From JBLZUR01 sp048565625 (GTDB taxonomy: Bacteria > Pseudomonadota > Alphaproteobacteria > Sphingomonadales > Sphingomonadaceae), in assembly GCF_048565625.1 (NCBI RefSeq), contig NZ_JBLZUR010000002.1:930001-994000 (forward strand): a stretch of 64,000 bases of DNA, read 5' to 3'. Both the position numbers and the translations under genes were made by a program. Positions within the stretch are counted from its first letter, which is position 1; each line of letters opens with the position of its first letter. Below are positions 25,855 to 34,447 of the stretch, one piece after another. Below the pieces are notes generated by a model. That model did no database searches. It was not told where the DNA came from and was given only the letters and a program-made list of their open reading frames with translations.

Positions 25855-26903
25855 ATGGTGATCGCCACGAACACCGCGCCCGTCTCTTCCTTTCGGTCGG
25901 CCACGTCGAACGCCTCGTTGATCTGGTCGAGCGGGAAGCGGTGGGTGATCATCTTCTTCACGTCGATGCGGCCTTTCGCGATCAGGTCGAGGACCATGCC
26001 TTGCTCACGATAGATGTCGTGCATGGCGAAGCTGGCGCTGGGGATCAGCTTGATCTCGGACATCTGGATCCGTTGCCACTCAAGCGGGATGGCGAGTTCG
26101 CCGGCATCGAAGCCGCCGACGATGACCACCTTGCCACCACGACGCACCATCTTGGTCGCCTGGGGCAGGGTCTGCGGCATCGACTCACCGCCGGCACATT
26201 CGAACACGATGTCGGCGCCGCGTCCGCCGGTAAACGCCTTCACCCTCTCGATCCGATCCGCGTCTGCGGCATTCACGACCGCATCGGCCCCGAGTTCCCT
26301 GGCAAGGTCCAACGAGCTCTGCACCTTGTCGCAGATGATGACATCCGCACCGCTCGCTTTCGCCAGCATCATCTGAGCAAGGCCGATCGGTCCGGCGCCG
26401 ATCACCGCCACCTTGTCGTTGATTCCGAGCGCGGACAGATGCTGCGCGTGGAGGCAGACCGAGAAGGTGTCGATCAGCGACGCCTCCTCGAAGCTCACAT
26501 GATCGGGCAGCTTGTAGAACTTCTCGGCCGGACCTGCGACATACTCGGCATAAGCGCGCGACACGTATTTGGTCCGAACGTCGTACAGGTGTTCGCAGAT
26601 GTTATAGCGCTGGATGCGGCAATAATCGCATATGCCGTCGCCCATCACCGTTTCGATGACGACGCGATCTCCCGGTCTCACATTGGTGACGGCCTCGCCA
26701 ACCTCCACGACTTCGCCCGCGAGTTCATGCCCCATGATGTGGCATTCGAGCTCTGGCTCATGCTTCTTCCAATGGCGCAGGTCCGTGCCGCAGATGCCGG
26801 CAACGCGGACGCGGGCGAGGACGAAGTTTGGCGCGGGGATGATCGGCCGCTCAGCCTCGGTGATTTCGAACGTACCTTCGGCGGTCTTGAGTGCAGCCTT
26901 CAT
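25851..26903 (-). CDS. zinc-dependent medium-chain dehydrogenase (sorbitol/threonine dehydrogenase-like)
   Basis: Medium-chain dehydrogenase of 350 residues. Catalytic zinc ligands fall in GICGTDLRHW (Cys) and IMGHELAGEVVEVG (His-Glu), and the cofactor motif is VIGAGPIGLAQMML. The structural zinc lobe reads GDGICDYCRIQRYNIC and keeps three of the usual four Cys, the first being Asp, as in several polyol dehydrogenases. It is placed between two paralogous SDRs with gaps of 3 and -4 bases, so the three oxidoreductases are very probably made together and may act on one substrate or on epimers of it. Confidence 0.85.
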   Translation of the reverse strand: MKAALKTAEGTFEITEAERPIIPAPNFVLARVRVAGICGTDLRHWKKHEPELECHIMGHELAGEVVEVGEAVTNVRPGDRVVIETVMGDGICDYCRIQRYNICEHLYDVRTKYVSRAYAEYVAGPAEKFYKLPDHVSFEEASLIDTFSVCLHAQHLSALGINDKVAVIGAGPIGLAQMMLAKASGADVIICDKVQSSLDLARELGADAVVNAADADRIERVKAFTGGRGADIVFECAGGESMPQTLPQATKMVRRGGKVVIVGGFDAGELAIPLEWQRIQMSEIKLIPSASFAMHDIYREQGMVLDLIAKGRIDVKKMITHRFPLDQINEAFDVADRKEETGAVFVAITI

Positions 26904-26906
26904 CGC

Positions 26907-27647
26907 TCAGCTGGTCTTCTGGATGCGCGGCTCGATCCGCAGGTTGACGACATCGCTTGCCTGCGATCGGGTCAGGATGAACTGGATGGCTTCGGCGATC
27001 TCCTCAGCCTGCAGCATCTGGTGCCGGGCGACGGCCTCGCGCTTCTCCTCCTCGCTGCATTCCTGCATGTCGGTATCGACAGAGCCGGGCTGCACGACGC
27101 TGACCTTGATGTTCTTGTCCGCGATTTCCTTGCGCAGGGTTTCCGCGAAGGCCTGAACGCCCGCTTTCGTGGCGGAATAGACGCTTTCACCCTCCGCCTT
27201 GATGTCGGTGCTGATCGATCCGACGAACAGCAGGTGGCCGCTACCCTGACGCTCCATCCGCTCGATCGCGGCCTTCGCGCAGGCGAGATAGCCGACGAGA
27301 TTGGTCTCGATCACATAGCGCCAGTCCCGCTCTGCCATCTCGTGAATCGGCTCGGCACCGAGTGCGGCGCAGGCCACAAGCATGTCGATCCCGCCGAGCT
27401 TCTCGTCCACGCTTGCGAAGACCTTGCTGATTCCGTCCGCAGTCGCGGAATCGGCCGCGATCCCGATGGCCTCGCCGCTGCCTTCCGCTGCCGAGAGCGC
27501 GTTGTTCAACTCCTTCTCATGGCGGCCGAAGGTGAGGACGCGTGCGCCCTCACCGACAAGGAGGTTGAGGGTGGCGCGCCCGATGCCCGTGGTGCCGCCG
27601 GTCAGGAGGATGCGCTTGCCCGCAAGGTCCGTGTGCTCGATGGCCAT
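26907..27647 (-). CDS. short-chain dehydrogenase/reductase
   Basis: SDR of 246 residues, paralogue of the gene at 25111. Cofactor motif LTGGTTGIGRATL (residues 13-25), catalytic Ser in LFVGSISTD and Tyr/Lys in YSATKAGVQAFAETLRKE. The ATG at 27647 is chosen: GGGAG lies upstream and the stop of the 739-aa gene is 2 bases away. The open frame to 27887 is the antisense-free overlap into that gene and carries no SDR features. Shared motifs with its paralogue include AETLRKE and the LRIEP..QK tail. Confidence 0.85.
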   Translation of the reverse strand: MAIEHTDLAGKRILLTGGTTGIGRATLNLLVGEGARVLTFGRHEKELNNALSAAEGSGEAIGIAADSATADGISKVFASVDEKLGGIDMLVACAALGAEPIHEMAERDWRYVIETNLVGYLACAKAAIERMERQGSGHLLFVGSISTDIKAEGESVYSATKAGVQAFAETLRKEIADKNIKVSVVQPGSVDTDMQECSEEEKREAVARHQMLQAEEIAEAIQFILTRSQASDVVNLRIEPRIQKTS

Positions 27648-27649
27648 GC

Positions 27650-29869
27650 TCACTCCCAGGTGATGACGAGCCGCCCATTGGCGGGCGCATGATAGTCGAT
27701 GCGGTCTTCGGAGGTTTCGTGCGGACGAATCACGTCGCCCCCGTCCGTTGTCAGCGTCGTTTTGGTCAGCTTGCGCCGCTTGAGCCGGACCAGGCGTAGA
27801 TTGGCCGTGCATGTATCGCCGCCATCCAACGAGAGCGTCAGCGCACGGTCTCCGGTCCGCTCGATGCTGCGGACCAGATAGTCGCAATACAGGCGGAACG
27901 GCGCGCCGTCGACATTGTGGAAGGCGCGGGAGGCGAAGATGAAGGCGGCGCCGGCCCCGTAGACTTCTTGCCCGACCTGACCGGCCTGCTGACCGTCGGG
28001 ATAGAGATCCTCCAGCGGGAAGGACAGCTTTGGGTCGATATGTCCATTAGCCTCGCGCTGCTTGTCCGCGATTGCTTCTGACGGTAGAGCGTCCGGGTAG
28101 TAGTACCAGGCGCGGGACAGCACATACTTGCAGTATTCGCTGACCAGCATTCGCGCTTCCGGTTCCAGGTCCGGCCCGCCGTCGTTCAGATACTGCTCAA
28201 AGGCAACGAAGCTGTCGAAGCACTCGTACATTGCCATGTAGGGCGCATCCTGCAGGCAGGTGACGCCCAAGAACGTTTCATAGTGTTCGGCATGGCCGAT
28301 CTGGCTGTCCCAGATGACAGTGTTGTGGAGAAAGCTGCCGAGGTAGACATAGCTCTGTTCCAGATAGACGTCGCGGTTGGTGATCCGCCACAGACGCATA
28401 CACGCCGCCGCGCCCCAGGCTGTCAGATTGGCCTGATAGTTGATGTTGAAGCGCAGGCCGAGCGCCGCTTCGATCGCGGCCTTCGCCTCATCGAGATAGA
28501 GCTTGTCGCCGGTCAGTTCGAATGCCTGAAGCATGACCCACGCGTAGATTCCGCCGACGTCGGTCTGGCCCCTGCCATCCGCGGGTGCGGTCTCCTCGAT
28601 CACCGAAAAGTCCGTAACCTTGTACTGGACTGGCCATTTGTAGTCGAAGTGGTGCGCCGCCCGAATGCCGAAACCGAGCGAGTCCATGAAGAGGGCGCGC
28701 GCACCCTCATCACCATCCAGCGCAAGGATGCCGAGGTTTAGAAGCGGGTGGTAAAGGTACCAGCTATCGACGGCATCGGCGTCCTTGTCCTTCCCGACAT
28801 TCGGCAGATAGCGCCGCAGCGTACCCAGCTCGGGATCGTAGAATTTGCGCAATCCCTTCTTCAGCGCGGCTTCGAGCGGATGAGGCTCACCGCGCCAGGT
28901 GCCCCAGCTGTGAAGGGCGGAGATCACCGACATCTGCACCATGATGTCGGGATATTCCGCCGCCGTGTACGGGTGGACGTAGAGGTTGCCATAATGGCGG
29001 ATGGTCGCCTCTGGCGCTTCCGCGAGGTCTCGCGCCGCGCGTTCGGCACGATCGACCCAGTCGCGATATTGGACCGGCGGCTGCTCCAGCATCTTGTAGG
29101 CGGCACCGAGCATCTGGACGAACTGTCGGGCGGACTCCCGCTCATGCGGAGGTGCCTCATGCCGGAAGACGAGGATCACGTCGGACAGGATCACGGGCTG
29201 ACCCGGCTGCAGGCAGACTTCAGCGGTATCTGCGTCCCGTGCAGGAGTAGGGGGAAGGTAGCCAAGCTCGGGCCACTCGCCGCCAACGACGCCGTCGGGT
29301 GTGGTGCCGGTTGCGCGGAAATAGTCGTTCAGCGAGGTCAGGTTCTGGAGGTAAAGCACGTTGCCGAACGCCGGCTCGTCGATGCGGAAGTAGAGCATGC
29401 CGGCATTATGGCCACGCTGCGCCGCCTCGACATTGCCGTCCGACTTCAACGGGTCGTTCTCGTTGTCCAGCGGGTAGAGGTCGCGCGGTACGAAGGGCAG
29501 CGTCATCGTGGCGGACGGTGTGAACTCGACCAGCACGCGCAGTCGTTCAAGCGCCTCCTTGCTCTTGAAGAAGGTGATCAGGTGCTTGCCCGAATTGCTG
29601 GTGACCTCCACCCGCGCGGCTTCCCCCGATCCGCAGCGCAGCGACTTGCACGCGAATGGCGCCGCCAGAAAAGCCAGGCGGAGCGCAAGTCCGCCGCGAT
29701 CAGGGCGCCGGACGATGGCGAAGATGGAGTCACGAGCGGCCCGAACCTCGACCTGCAGCTCGCCAGTCTCGAACTGCGCGAGCGCTTTCCCGTCGGAGTT
29801 CAGCGTGTCCCTGAGTGCGAGAAGATAGGGACTGACCGGTGTGCTGGGTTTTTCGATCGTCGTTGCCAT
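27650..29869 (-). CDS. 739-aa protein of unknown function, probable alpha-barrel glycan-related enzyme
   Basis: First gene of the SDR-dehydrogenase-SDR operon. It has no signal peptide. The N-terminal third (to about residue 250) is beta-rich (FVPRDLYPLDNENDP, GMLYFRIDEPAFGNVLYLQNLTSLNDYF), and residues about 270-650 are helical with repeated aromatic-rich segments (YVHPYTAAEYPDIMVQMSVI, DSWYLYHPLLNLGILAL, GGIYAWVMLQAFELTG, CMRLWRITNRDVYLEQSYVYLGSFLHN). This pattern recalls (alpha/alpha)6-barrel hydrolases, lyases or epimerases. A short beta domain closes the chain. I recognise no named family. Its operon partners suggest processing of a sugar or polyol substrate. A GGAAC-containing palindrome (29892-29915 region) lies upstream. 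Confidence 0.75.
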   Translation of the reverse strand: MATTIEKPSTPVSPYLLALRDTLNSDGKALAQFETGELQVEVRAARDSIFAIVRRPDRGGLALRLAFLAAPFACKSLRCGSGEAARVEVTSNSGKHLITFFKSKEALERLRVLVEFTPSATMTLPFVPRDLYPLDNENDPLKSDGNVEAAQRGHNAGMLYFRIDEPAFGNVLYLQNLTSLNDYFRATGTTPDGVVGGEWPELGYLPPTPARDADTAEVCLQPGQPVILSDVILVFRHEAPPHERESARQFVQMLGAAYKMLEQPPVQYRDWVDRAERAARDLAEAPEATIRHYGNLYVHPYTAAEYPDIMVQMSVISALHSWGTWRGEPHPLEAALKKGLRKFYDPELGTLRRYLPNVGKDKDADAVDSWYLYHPLLNLGILALDGDEGARALFMDSLGFGIRAAHHFDYKWPVQYKVTDFSVIEETAPADGRGQTDVGGIYAWVMLQAFELTGDKLYLDEAKAAIEAALGLRFNINYQANLTAWGAAACMRLWRITNRDVYLEQSYVYLGSFLHNTVIWDSQIGHAEHYETFLGVTCLQDAPYMAMYECFDSFVAFEQYLNDGGPDLEPEARMLVSEYCKYVLSRAWYYYPDALPSEAIADKQREANGHIDPKLSFPLEDLYPDGQQAGQVGQEVYGAGAAFIFASRAFHNVDGAPFRLYCDYLVRSIERTGDRALTLSLDGGDTCTANLRLVRLKRRKLTKTTLTTDGGDVIRPHETSEDRIDYHAPANGRLVITWE

Positions 29870-30000
29870 CGGCTGCCTCCCTTCTGGTCACCGATGAAGC
29901 GATCGGAAACTTTCAGGTTCCGGCTCGTCGACGAAAAAAGTCAGTCTTCGAACCTCCATTAATCAAGGAAAAACCGACCGCATCTCGGGCGCGGACCTCT

Positions 30001-30555
30001 CTACTGGGCCCGTGCGGCTGCCTCCTCGCCATCTACCCCGGCTGGCGCGAGATCTATAGCCCGGTCCTTGCGCTTGCCTGACCGGCGCGACCATATCAGG
30101 AGCACGGCGCCGATCGCGACTGCCACGCCGGCCTTCTTCGCCATGCCCTTGGGGTTGTGGCGCAGCTCGGACCGCCAGCCGAGTTCGGCGGGGATGTTGG
30201 GTACCCGGCCGTGGGCGAGATCCTCGACGACACCCTCGACCACGTTGATGCGATCCGCGCCCATCAGCAGCAGCCAGTGCCACCAGTCGGACTCGCTGCG
30301 GCGGAAGGCGTAGCGGCGGATCATCCCGCTCAACCCGGCCGGCGGCGTCGACGTGCCGACGACCGCCGGCAGCCGGTTGTGCTCGATGGATTGCAGGATT
30401 TCGACATCCGGCGCCTGCTGCGCCGGGCGGCTCCAGGTCAGGCCGCGCGTCTTCTGATCCTCGATATGCCGCATCGGATAGGTTGGGTCGTTCTCCGGAT
30501 CTGCATCGACACCCCAGCCTGGGATGGAGGACGTGTCCACGATGGTCTTGGTCAC
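30001..30555 (-). CDS. conserved-looking hypothetical protein with C-terminal membrane anchor
   Basis: Protein of 184 residues. The N-terminal 75 residues are polar (SSIPGWGVDADPENDPTYPM), the middle has an Arg- and Trp-rich segment (RYAFRRSESDWWHWLLLMGADRINVVEG) that may associate with membrane, and one hydrophobic helix (GVAVAIGAVLLIW, about residues 143-155) is followed by a basic RRSGKRKDR stretch. No family was recognised. It starts 12 bases after the formaldehyde-dehydrogenase-like gene stop, implying co-transcription and perhaps a shared stress role. The 131 bases to the next gene start at 29869 contain no feature beyond a short palindrome. Confidence 0.7.
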   Translation of the reverse strand: MTKTIVDTSSIPGWGVDADPENDPTYPMRHIEDQKTRGLTWSRPAQQAPDVEILQSIEHNRLPAVVGTSTPPAGLSGMIRRYAFRRSESDWWHWLLLMGADRINVVEGVVEDLAHGRVPNIPAELGWRSELRHNPKGMAKKAGVAVAIGAVLLIWSRRSGKRKDRAIDLAPAGVDGEEAAARAQ

Positions 30556-30567
30556 CTTCCTTCTCCT

Positions 30568-31716
30568 TCACGCGGGGTTCGGGATCAGCACCGGCTTGAT
30601 GCAGCCGTCGAGCTTGGACGAGAAGATGTGGTAGGCATCCGCGACATCCTCCAGCGGTACCCGATGGGTGATCATCGCCTTCGGATTGATGTGGCCGTTG
30701 CGGATGTGCTCGATCAGTCTGGGCAGCAGGCGCTTTACCGAAGCCTGGTTCGCACGGACGGTGATGCCCTTGTTCACGACATTGCCGATCGGGACCATGT
30801 TGCCGGTCGGACCGTAAACGCCGACGATCGACACGATCCCGCCCTTCTTCACCGAGTTGATCGCCCAGTGGAGCGCGATGGCGTTGCCCGCCTCCAGCTT
30901 GAGCTTGGTGCCGAACAGCCATTGCAGGCCGTTGCCCACAGCATCGCCGCCGACCGCGTCGATGCACACGTCGGCACCGAGCGAATCCGTCTGTTTCTTG
31001 AGGAAGACGACCATGTCGTCGATCTCGCGCAGATTGTAGACTTCGGCATGGGCGAAGGACCGTGCGAACTCCAAGCGGTAATCCTGGCTGTCGATCACGA
31101 TCACGCGACCGGCACCGAACAGCCAGGCCGACTTGGCGGCCATCAGCCCGACGGGCCCGGCACCGAACACGACCACCGTGTCGCCGCGCGTGATGCCTCC
31201 CATCTCCGCCGCCTGATAGCCGGTCGGCACGACATCGGTGAGCAGCACGGCGTCGTCTGGGTCCATCCAGTCGGGGATCACGGTCGGACCTACGTCTGCG
31301 TATGGAACCCGGACATATTGCGCCTGGCCGCCATCATAGCCGCCGGCAGTGTGCGAGTAGCCATAGATGCCACCGACCGCAGTCGCCTGCGCATTGGACT
31401 CGTGGCAGTTGCCGAACAGTCCCTGCTGGCAGAAGTGGCATTTGCCGCATGCGATGTTGAACGGCACCAGTACATGATCGCCGACCTTCAGGTTGCGAAC
31501 CTCTGGCCCGACCTGTTCGACGATACCGCAGAACTCGTGTCCGAAGGTCATGCCCACACGCGTGTCGGGCACCATGCCGTGATAAAGGTGCAGGTCCGAT
31601 CCGCAGATGCACGAGCGGGTCACGCGAACGATCGCATCCTCCGGATGCAGGATCATCGGCATCGGTTTCTCGTCAGCCCGGACGCGGTAGGGACCACGGA
31701 AGTTCATCGCCAGCAT
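30568..31716 (-). CDS. zinc-dependent dehydrogenase, glutathione-independent formaldehyde-dehydrogenase-like
   Basis: Medium-chain dehydrogenase of 382 residues. Catalytic zinc ligands lie in CICGSDLHLYHG and FGHEFCGIV; all four structural zinc cysteines are present in ACGKCHFCQQGLFGNC; the cofactor motif is VFGAGPVGLMAAKSA. The long insert after the zinc lobe (GGIYGYSHTAGGYDGGQAQYVRVPYADV) and the TDVVPTGYQAAEMG strand are typical of the FdhA-like branch, which includes NAD-linked formaldehyde dismutase or dehydrogenase and general alcohol dehydrogenases. It heads a two-gene unit with the membrane-anchored hypothetical protein. Confidence 0.85.
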   Translation of the reverse strand: MLAMNFRGPYRVRADEKPMPMILHPEDAIVRVTRSCICGSDLHLYHGMVPDTRVGMTFGHEFCGIVEQVGPEVRNLKVGDHVLVPFNIACGKCHFCQQGLFGNCHESNAQATAVGGIYGYSHTAGGYDGGQAQYVRVPYADVGPTVIPDWMDPDDAVLLTDVVPTGYQAAEMGGITRGDTVVVFGAGPVGLMAAKSAWLFGAGRVIVIDSQDYRLEFARSFAHAEVYNLREIDDMVVFLKKQTDSLGADVCIDAVGGDAVGNGLQWLFGTKLKLEAGNAIALHWAINSVKKGGIVSIVGVYGPTGNMVPIGNVVNKGITVRANQASVKRLLPRLIEHIRNGHINPKAMITHRVPLEDVADAYHIFSSKLDGCIKPVLIPNPA

Positions 31717-31802
31717 GGTCGAGTTCCTCGGTTATGAGGTCGCGTAACGCCACTGGTTGCCAAGGGTTGCGCAGCGATCGAGACGCGCCGTGGCGCCGCT
31801 GA

Positions 31803-33680
31803 TCATCCGGCAGCGCCGCCCTTCTTCCGCTTCGGGGCAAGGATCTCGTCGAGGCGTCGGCGCGCGCCGGAAATGGGCTCCACGTGTGGATATTTGTGAC
31901 CTCCGGGGCATTCCACCATTATCTCGCGCTGGTGCTTGCCCACTTGAGTCAGGAGCCGGATCTCGCCTCCTTCGCCGGCGTTCGAGATGGCGCGCGCGAG
32001 TGCATCGGGGCTGAACGCCTGTCCATCGACGCCGATCAGTTTGGCGCCGGAAGTAAGCGCGGTATCGAAGGCGGGGCTTCCCCATCGAACCTCTTGCACC
32101 TTTCCGTCCGTCGAAACCGAAAGACCGAGCGAGAAGATGAAGCTCGTGACGCCGCTCAGTTTCTCCCGTGCGCGCCAGAGGTCCGTCGGCTGGTCACGAT
32201 ACACCAGCCGGTAACCGCCTCGCTCCAGTCCAGCGAGCGGCGCGTCCGCCCGCGTATTATGGAGCTTGTCAATGAAGAAGTCGGCCCAATCGAAGTCGGC
32301 TAAACCGGTCAGCGTTCGCACGACATCGTCGAACTTGTAGGTGATCGTGACGGCGTCCTGCGTCGCGTCCGTGCCGAAGAACAGACGCGCGAAGTCGTCG
32401 AGCGACCGGGTGTCGCCGCTCATCTCACGGATGCGGGTATCCACGTCCAGCCAGACGAGGGCTCCCTCCGTGTAATAGTCCTCGCTGCGTTGCCAACTGG
32501 GCCAGGGCAGCGGCGAGCGCGCTGCGATGATCGGGTCTTTGGTCGTGTCGCTCATCGGCCGCCAGCGCGAGCCTGCCTGCATGTCGTGAGTGGCGGCCGT
32601 GTCGGCCAGAGCAGCGAGGGCGTGGTCCGGAGTCCACAGGCCGGATCGGGCGGAAAGCACGCGGTCCCAATATTGGGTCTGCCCCTCATAGACCCACATC
32701 AGGCTGTTGCGGATCGGCTGGTAGAAGCACGGTGCCCAGGAATCCGCGCCGCGCCGGTGCTTGCCGTTCCAGCCGTGGATATACTCATGTGGAAAGCTGT
32801 CGCGGCGCGGAAAGCTCCCCTCCCAATCCGCGAAGTAACCCGGGATGCTTGCGATCTCGCAAGAGCGGTGGTGCTCGACTTCGATGCTGCCGATCTCGTC
32901 GCTGAGCGCGAGCAGCGCCTCGAACCGGTCGAACGGCCTCGGCCCAAACAGCAGGTCCGCCTCCTCGACCACCGCGCGATGGGGGGCGATTTGGTCCTCC
33001 GTGGCCTCAAGCTGGTAAGCTTCGTCCGCGAACACGTTCAGCGCGACGCCTTGATCATCGAGTTTGAAGCAGCGGTAATGCCGGCCGGCCATGAGCGGAG
33101 AGTCGACAAGTTCGTCCAAGCCGACCGTCTCGAAGCGGATCATCTTAGAGTTTGCGTCTGCGATCGGAAGGGCGGTCGCGAAAAGCCAACCCTCCGGCAG
33201 CGTGAGCCGCGCCTCGACGGAAATGCCGCGGGAGAAGAATCCGGCCGGGTAGAGGACCATGCAGTTCCATTCGAGGTTCAGGAGGTCGGGCGAGACGACC
33301 ACCCGGCCTTGCGAACTGTCCGTCGGAGAGAGGAACTGAAAGCGTGCCTCGATCTGCTTCACCTCATCGGGCACATCGATCCGGAAGGCGTGAACCTCGG
33401 TGGGGTGCCGCACCCAGTGCAGTGGCTTGCCCGAGGCCTCGAACTGCAGGCCCGCGAGAAGCTCGATGGGTGCTTGAGGTGCGTGGTAGCCCGGCAACCA
33501 CTTCGGCAGCAGCACCGTCAGCACACCCGAGCCTGCAACCGGTATGATCTCATGCACATGGAAGATGCGCCGCAAGACGTCGCTGGCATCGACATACACG
33601 CGCAGGGTGCCACAATACTCCGCATCCTCCGGCTCGGGCATCGGAGAGGGTTGCGACAAAGGCTGCGGCAGATCGGTCAT
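31803..33680 (-). CDS. M61 family metallopeptidase (glycyl-aminopeptidase type) with PDZ domain
   Basis: Zinc peptidase of 625 residues without a clear signal peptide. The N-terminal beta domain (about 20-200) is followed by a thermolysin-like domain with the zinc site HEYIHGWNGKHRR (HExxH) and the third ligand Glu in MWVYEGQTQYW, spacing typical of M61. A C-terminal PDZ-like domain (about 480-600) contains GLSVSTDGKVQEVRWGSPAFDTALTSGAKLIGVDG. Known members remove N-terminal glycine from peptides. It is monocistronic, with about 86 bases to the next downstream gene and a 50-base gap to the small gene upstream. Confidence 0.88.
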   Translation of the reverse strand: MTDLPQPLSQPSPMPEPEDAEYCGTLRVYVDASDVLRRIFHVHEIIPVAGSGVLTVLLPKWLPGYHAPQAPIELLAGLQFEASGKPLHWVRHPTEVHAFRIDVPDEVKQIEARFQFLSPTDSSQGRVVVSPDLLNLEWNCMVLYPAGFFSRGISVEARLTLPEGWLFATALPIADANSKMIRFETVGLDELVDSPLMAGRHYRCFKLDDQGVALNVFADEAYQLEATEDQIAPHRAVVEEADLLFGPRPFDRFEALLALSDEIGSIEVEHHRSCEIASIPGYFADWEGSFPRRDSFPHEYIHGWNGKHRRGADSWAPCFYQPIRNSLMWVYEGQTQYWDRVLSARSGLWTPDHALAALADTAATHDMQAGSRWRPMSDTTKDPIIAARSPLPWPSWQRSEDYYTEGALVWLDVDTRIREMSGDTRSLDDFARLFFGTDATQDAVTITYKFDDVVRTLTGLADFDWADFFIDKLHNTRADAPLAGLERGGYRLVYRDQPTDLWRAREKLSGVTSFIFSLGLSVSTDGKVQEVRWGSPAFDTALTSGAKLIGVDGQAFSPDALARAISNAGEGGEIRLLTQVGKHQREIMVECPGGHKYPHVEPISGARRRLDEILAPKRKKGGAAG

Positions 33681-33730
33681 GCGAGAACCTGTGAAGGCTA
33701 GGTGTGAGGGGTGCGTACCAATCGGCCCCT

Positions 33731-33952
33731 TCAGGTTCTGCGAACGGGCTGCGTCATCTCGACAGGGTCACTCGCGTCCATGGTCTCGTCCAGTGCATTG
33801 TCGAGGTTGGCCTCGACGTCGAACGGGTTCTGTTCGAGCCTGTCGGCGATGCTGCGATCGCGGCCAGCATCCTGGCGCGGGTCCCGTTGCTGGTTGCCGG
33901 CGTTAGGCGCGCGCCCCTCCGGCGATTCACCCGTTAGCGGTTCCTTCGTCAC
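33731..33952 (-). CDS. small acidic hypothetical protein (73 aa)
   Basis: GTG start at 33952 with a strong AGGAG 6 bases upstream. The chain is very polar and charged (KEPLTGESPEGRAPNAGNQQ, then ADRLEQNPFDVEANLDNALDETMDASDP), low in hydrophobic residues and probably disordered. The same frame stays open upstream to 34174, giving a possible 147-residue form that includes a more ordered-looking stretch (LPILLARLSMPRN), but no ribosome site was seen there. No family was recognised. It sits just upstream of the M61 gene and may be co-transcribed. Confidence 0.5.
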   Translation of the reverse strand: MTKEPLTGESPEGRAPNAGNQQRDPRQDAGRDRSIADRLEQNPFDVEANLDNALDETMDASDPVEMTQPVRRT

Positions 33953-34447
33953 ACTTTGCTCCTCGTGTTCAAGCGTCTTGGCTGGACGCCCTGCCGAGTG
34001 ATTGCGCGGCATTGAAAGCCTGGCCAGTAGGATCGGCAGATCACCCGTCACGAACGTGTCGACGGGAACGGGCCAGCAGGATCGCAAGGCCGGACGGAGC
34101 ACAGCCAGCCATTCATCTTCGTTCGCCTTGTCACGCTCCACTAACTGGAAGTCGGAATGGCTCGACCCTGACATTCTATCCGTTCACCTGCCGCCTGACT
34201 GATCTGGGTTGCGACGGATTTCTCCACCGACAGTCAAGATCACCCAGGCACACGTACACTCGTGCGGAGAACAGAAGAGCCACGACAAAGTTCAGCCGCT
34301 CTCGCAAAATTGAATGCAACATGAGTTAGAGGGACAGAGGTCGAGTCCATCTAAGTGATCGGTCTCCAAACGGAGATCGCCACTGTTGCTTCAGTTAACC
34401 TGTACTTGTGGTGGACGGCGGTCTGTCCTCTTGTGTCCGCAAGAGCG
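33953..34447. other. gene-poor stretch between dinB and the small acidic protein
   Basis: About 500 bases without a convincing gene. Its first 220 bases are an open extension of the 73-aa frame on the minus strand. The rest is less GC-rich than the surroundings. A hairpin (GGTCTCC/GGAGATC with an AAAC loop, about 34360-34379) lies 70 bases beyond the dinB stop and could help end dinB transcripts, though no T-run follows. Confidence 0.4.

Noticed and set aside
25842..27692. 616-codon plus-strand open frame
   Set aside because: It lies wholly antisense to the two SDRs and the Zn-dehydrogenase, whose motifs and overlaps are clear; its translation has no recognisable domain. Long antisense frames are expected at this GC content.
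30157..31737. 526-codon plus-strand open frame
   Set aside because: Antisense to the formaldehyde-dehydrogenase-like gene and the hypothetical gene, low-complexity in Arg, Asp and His, no domain or ribosome site.
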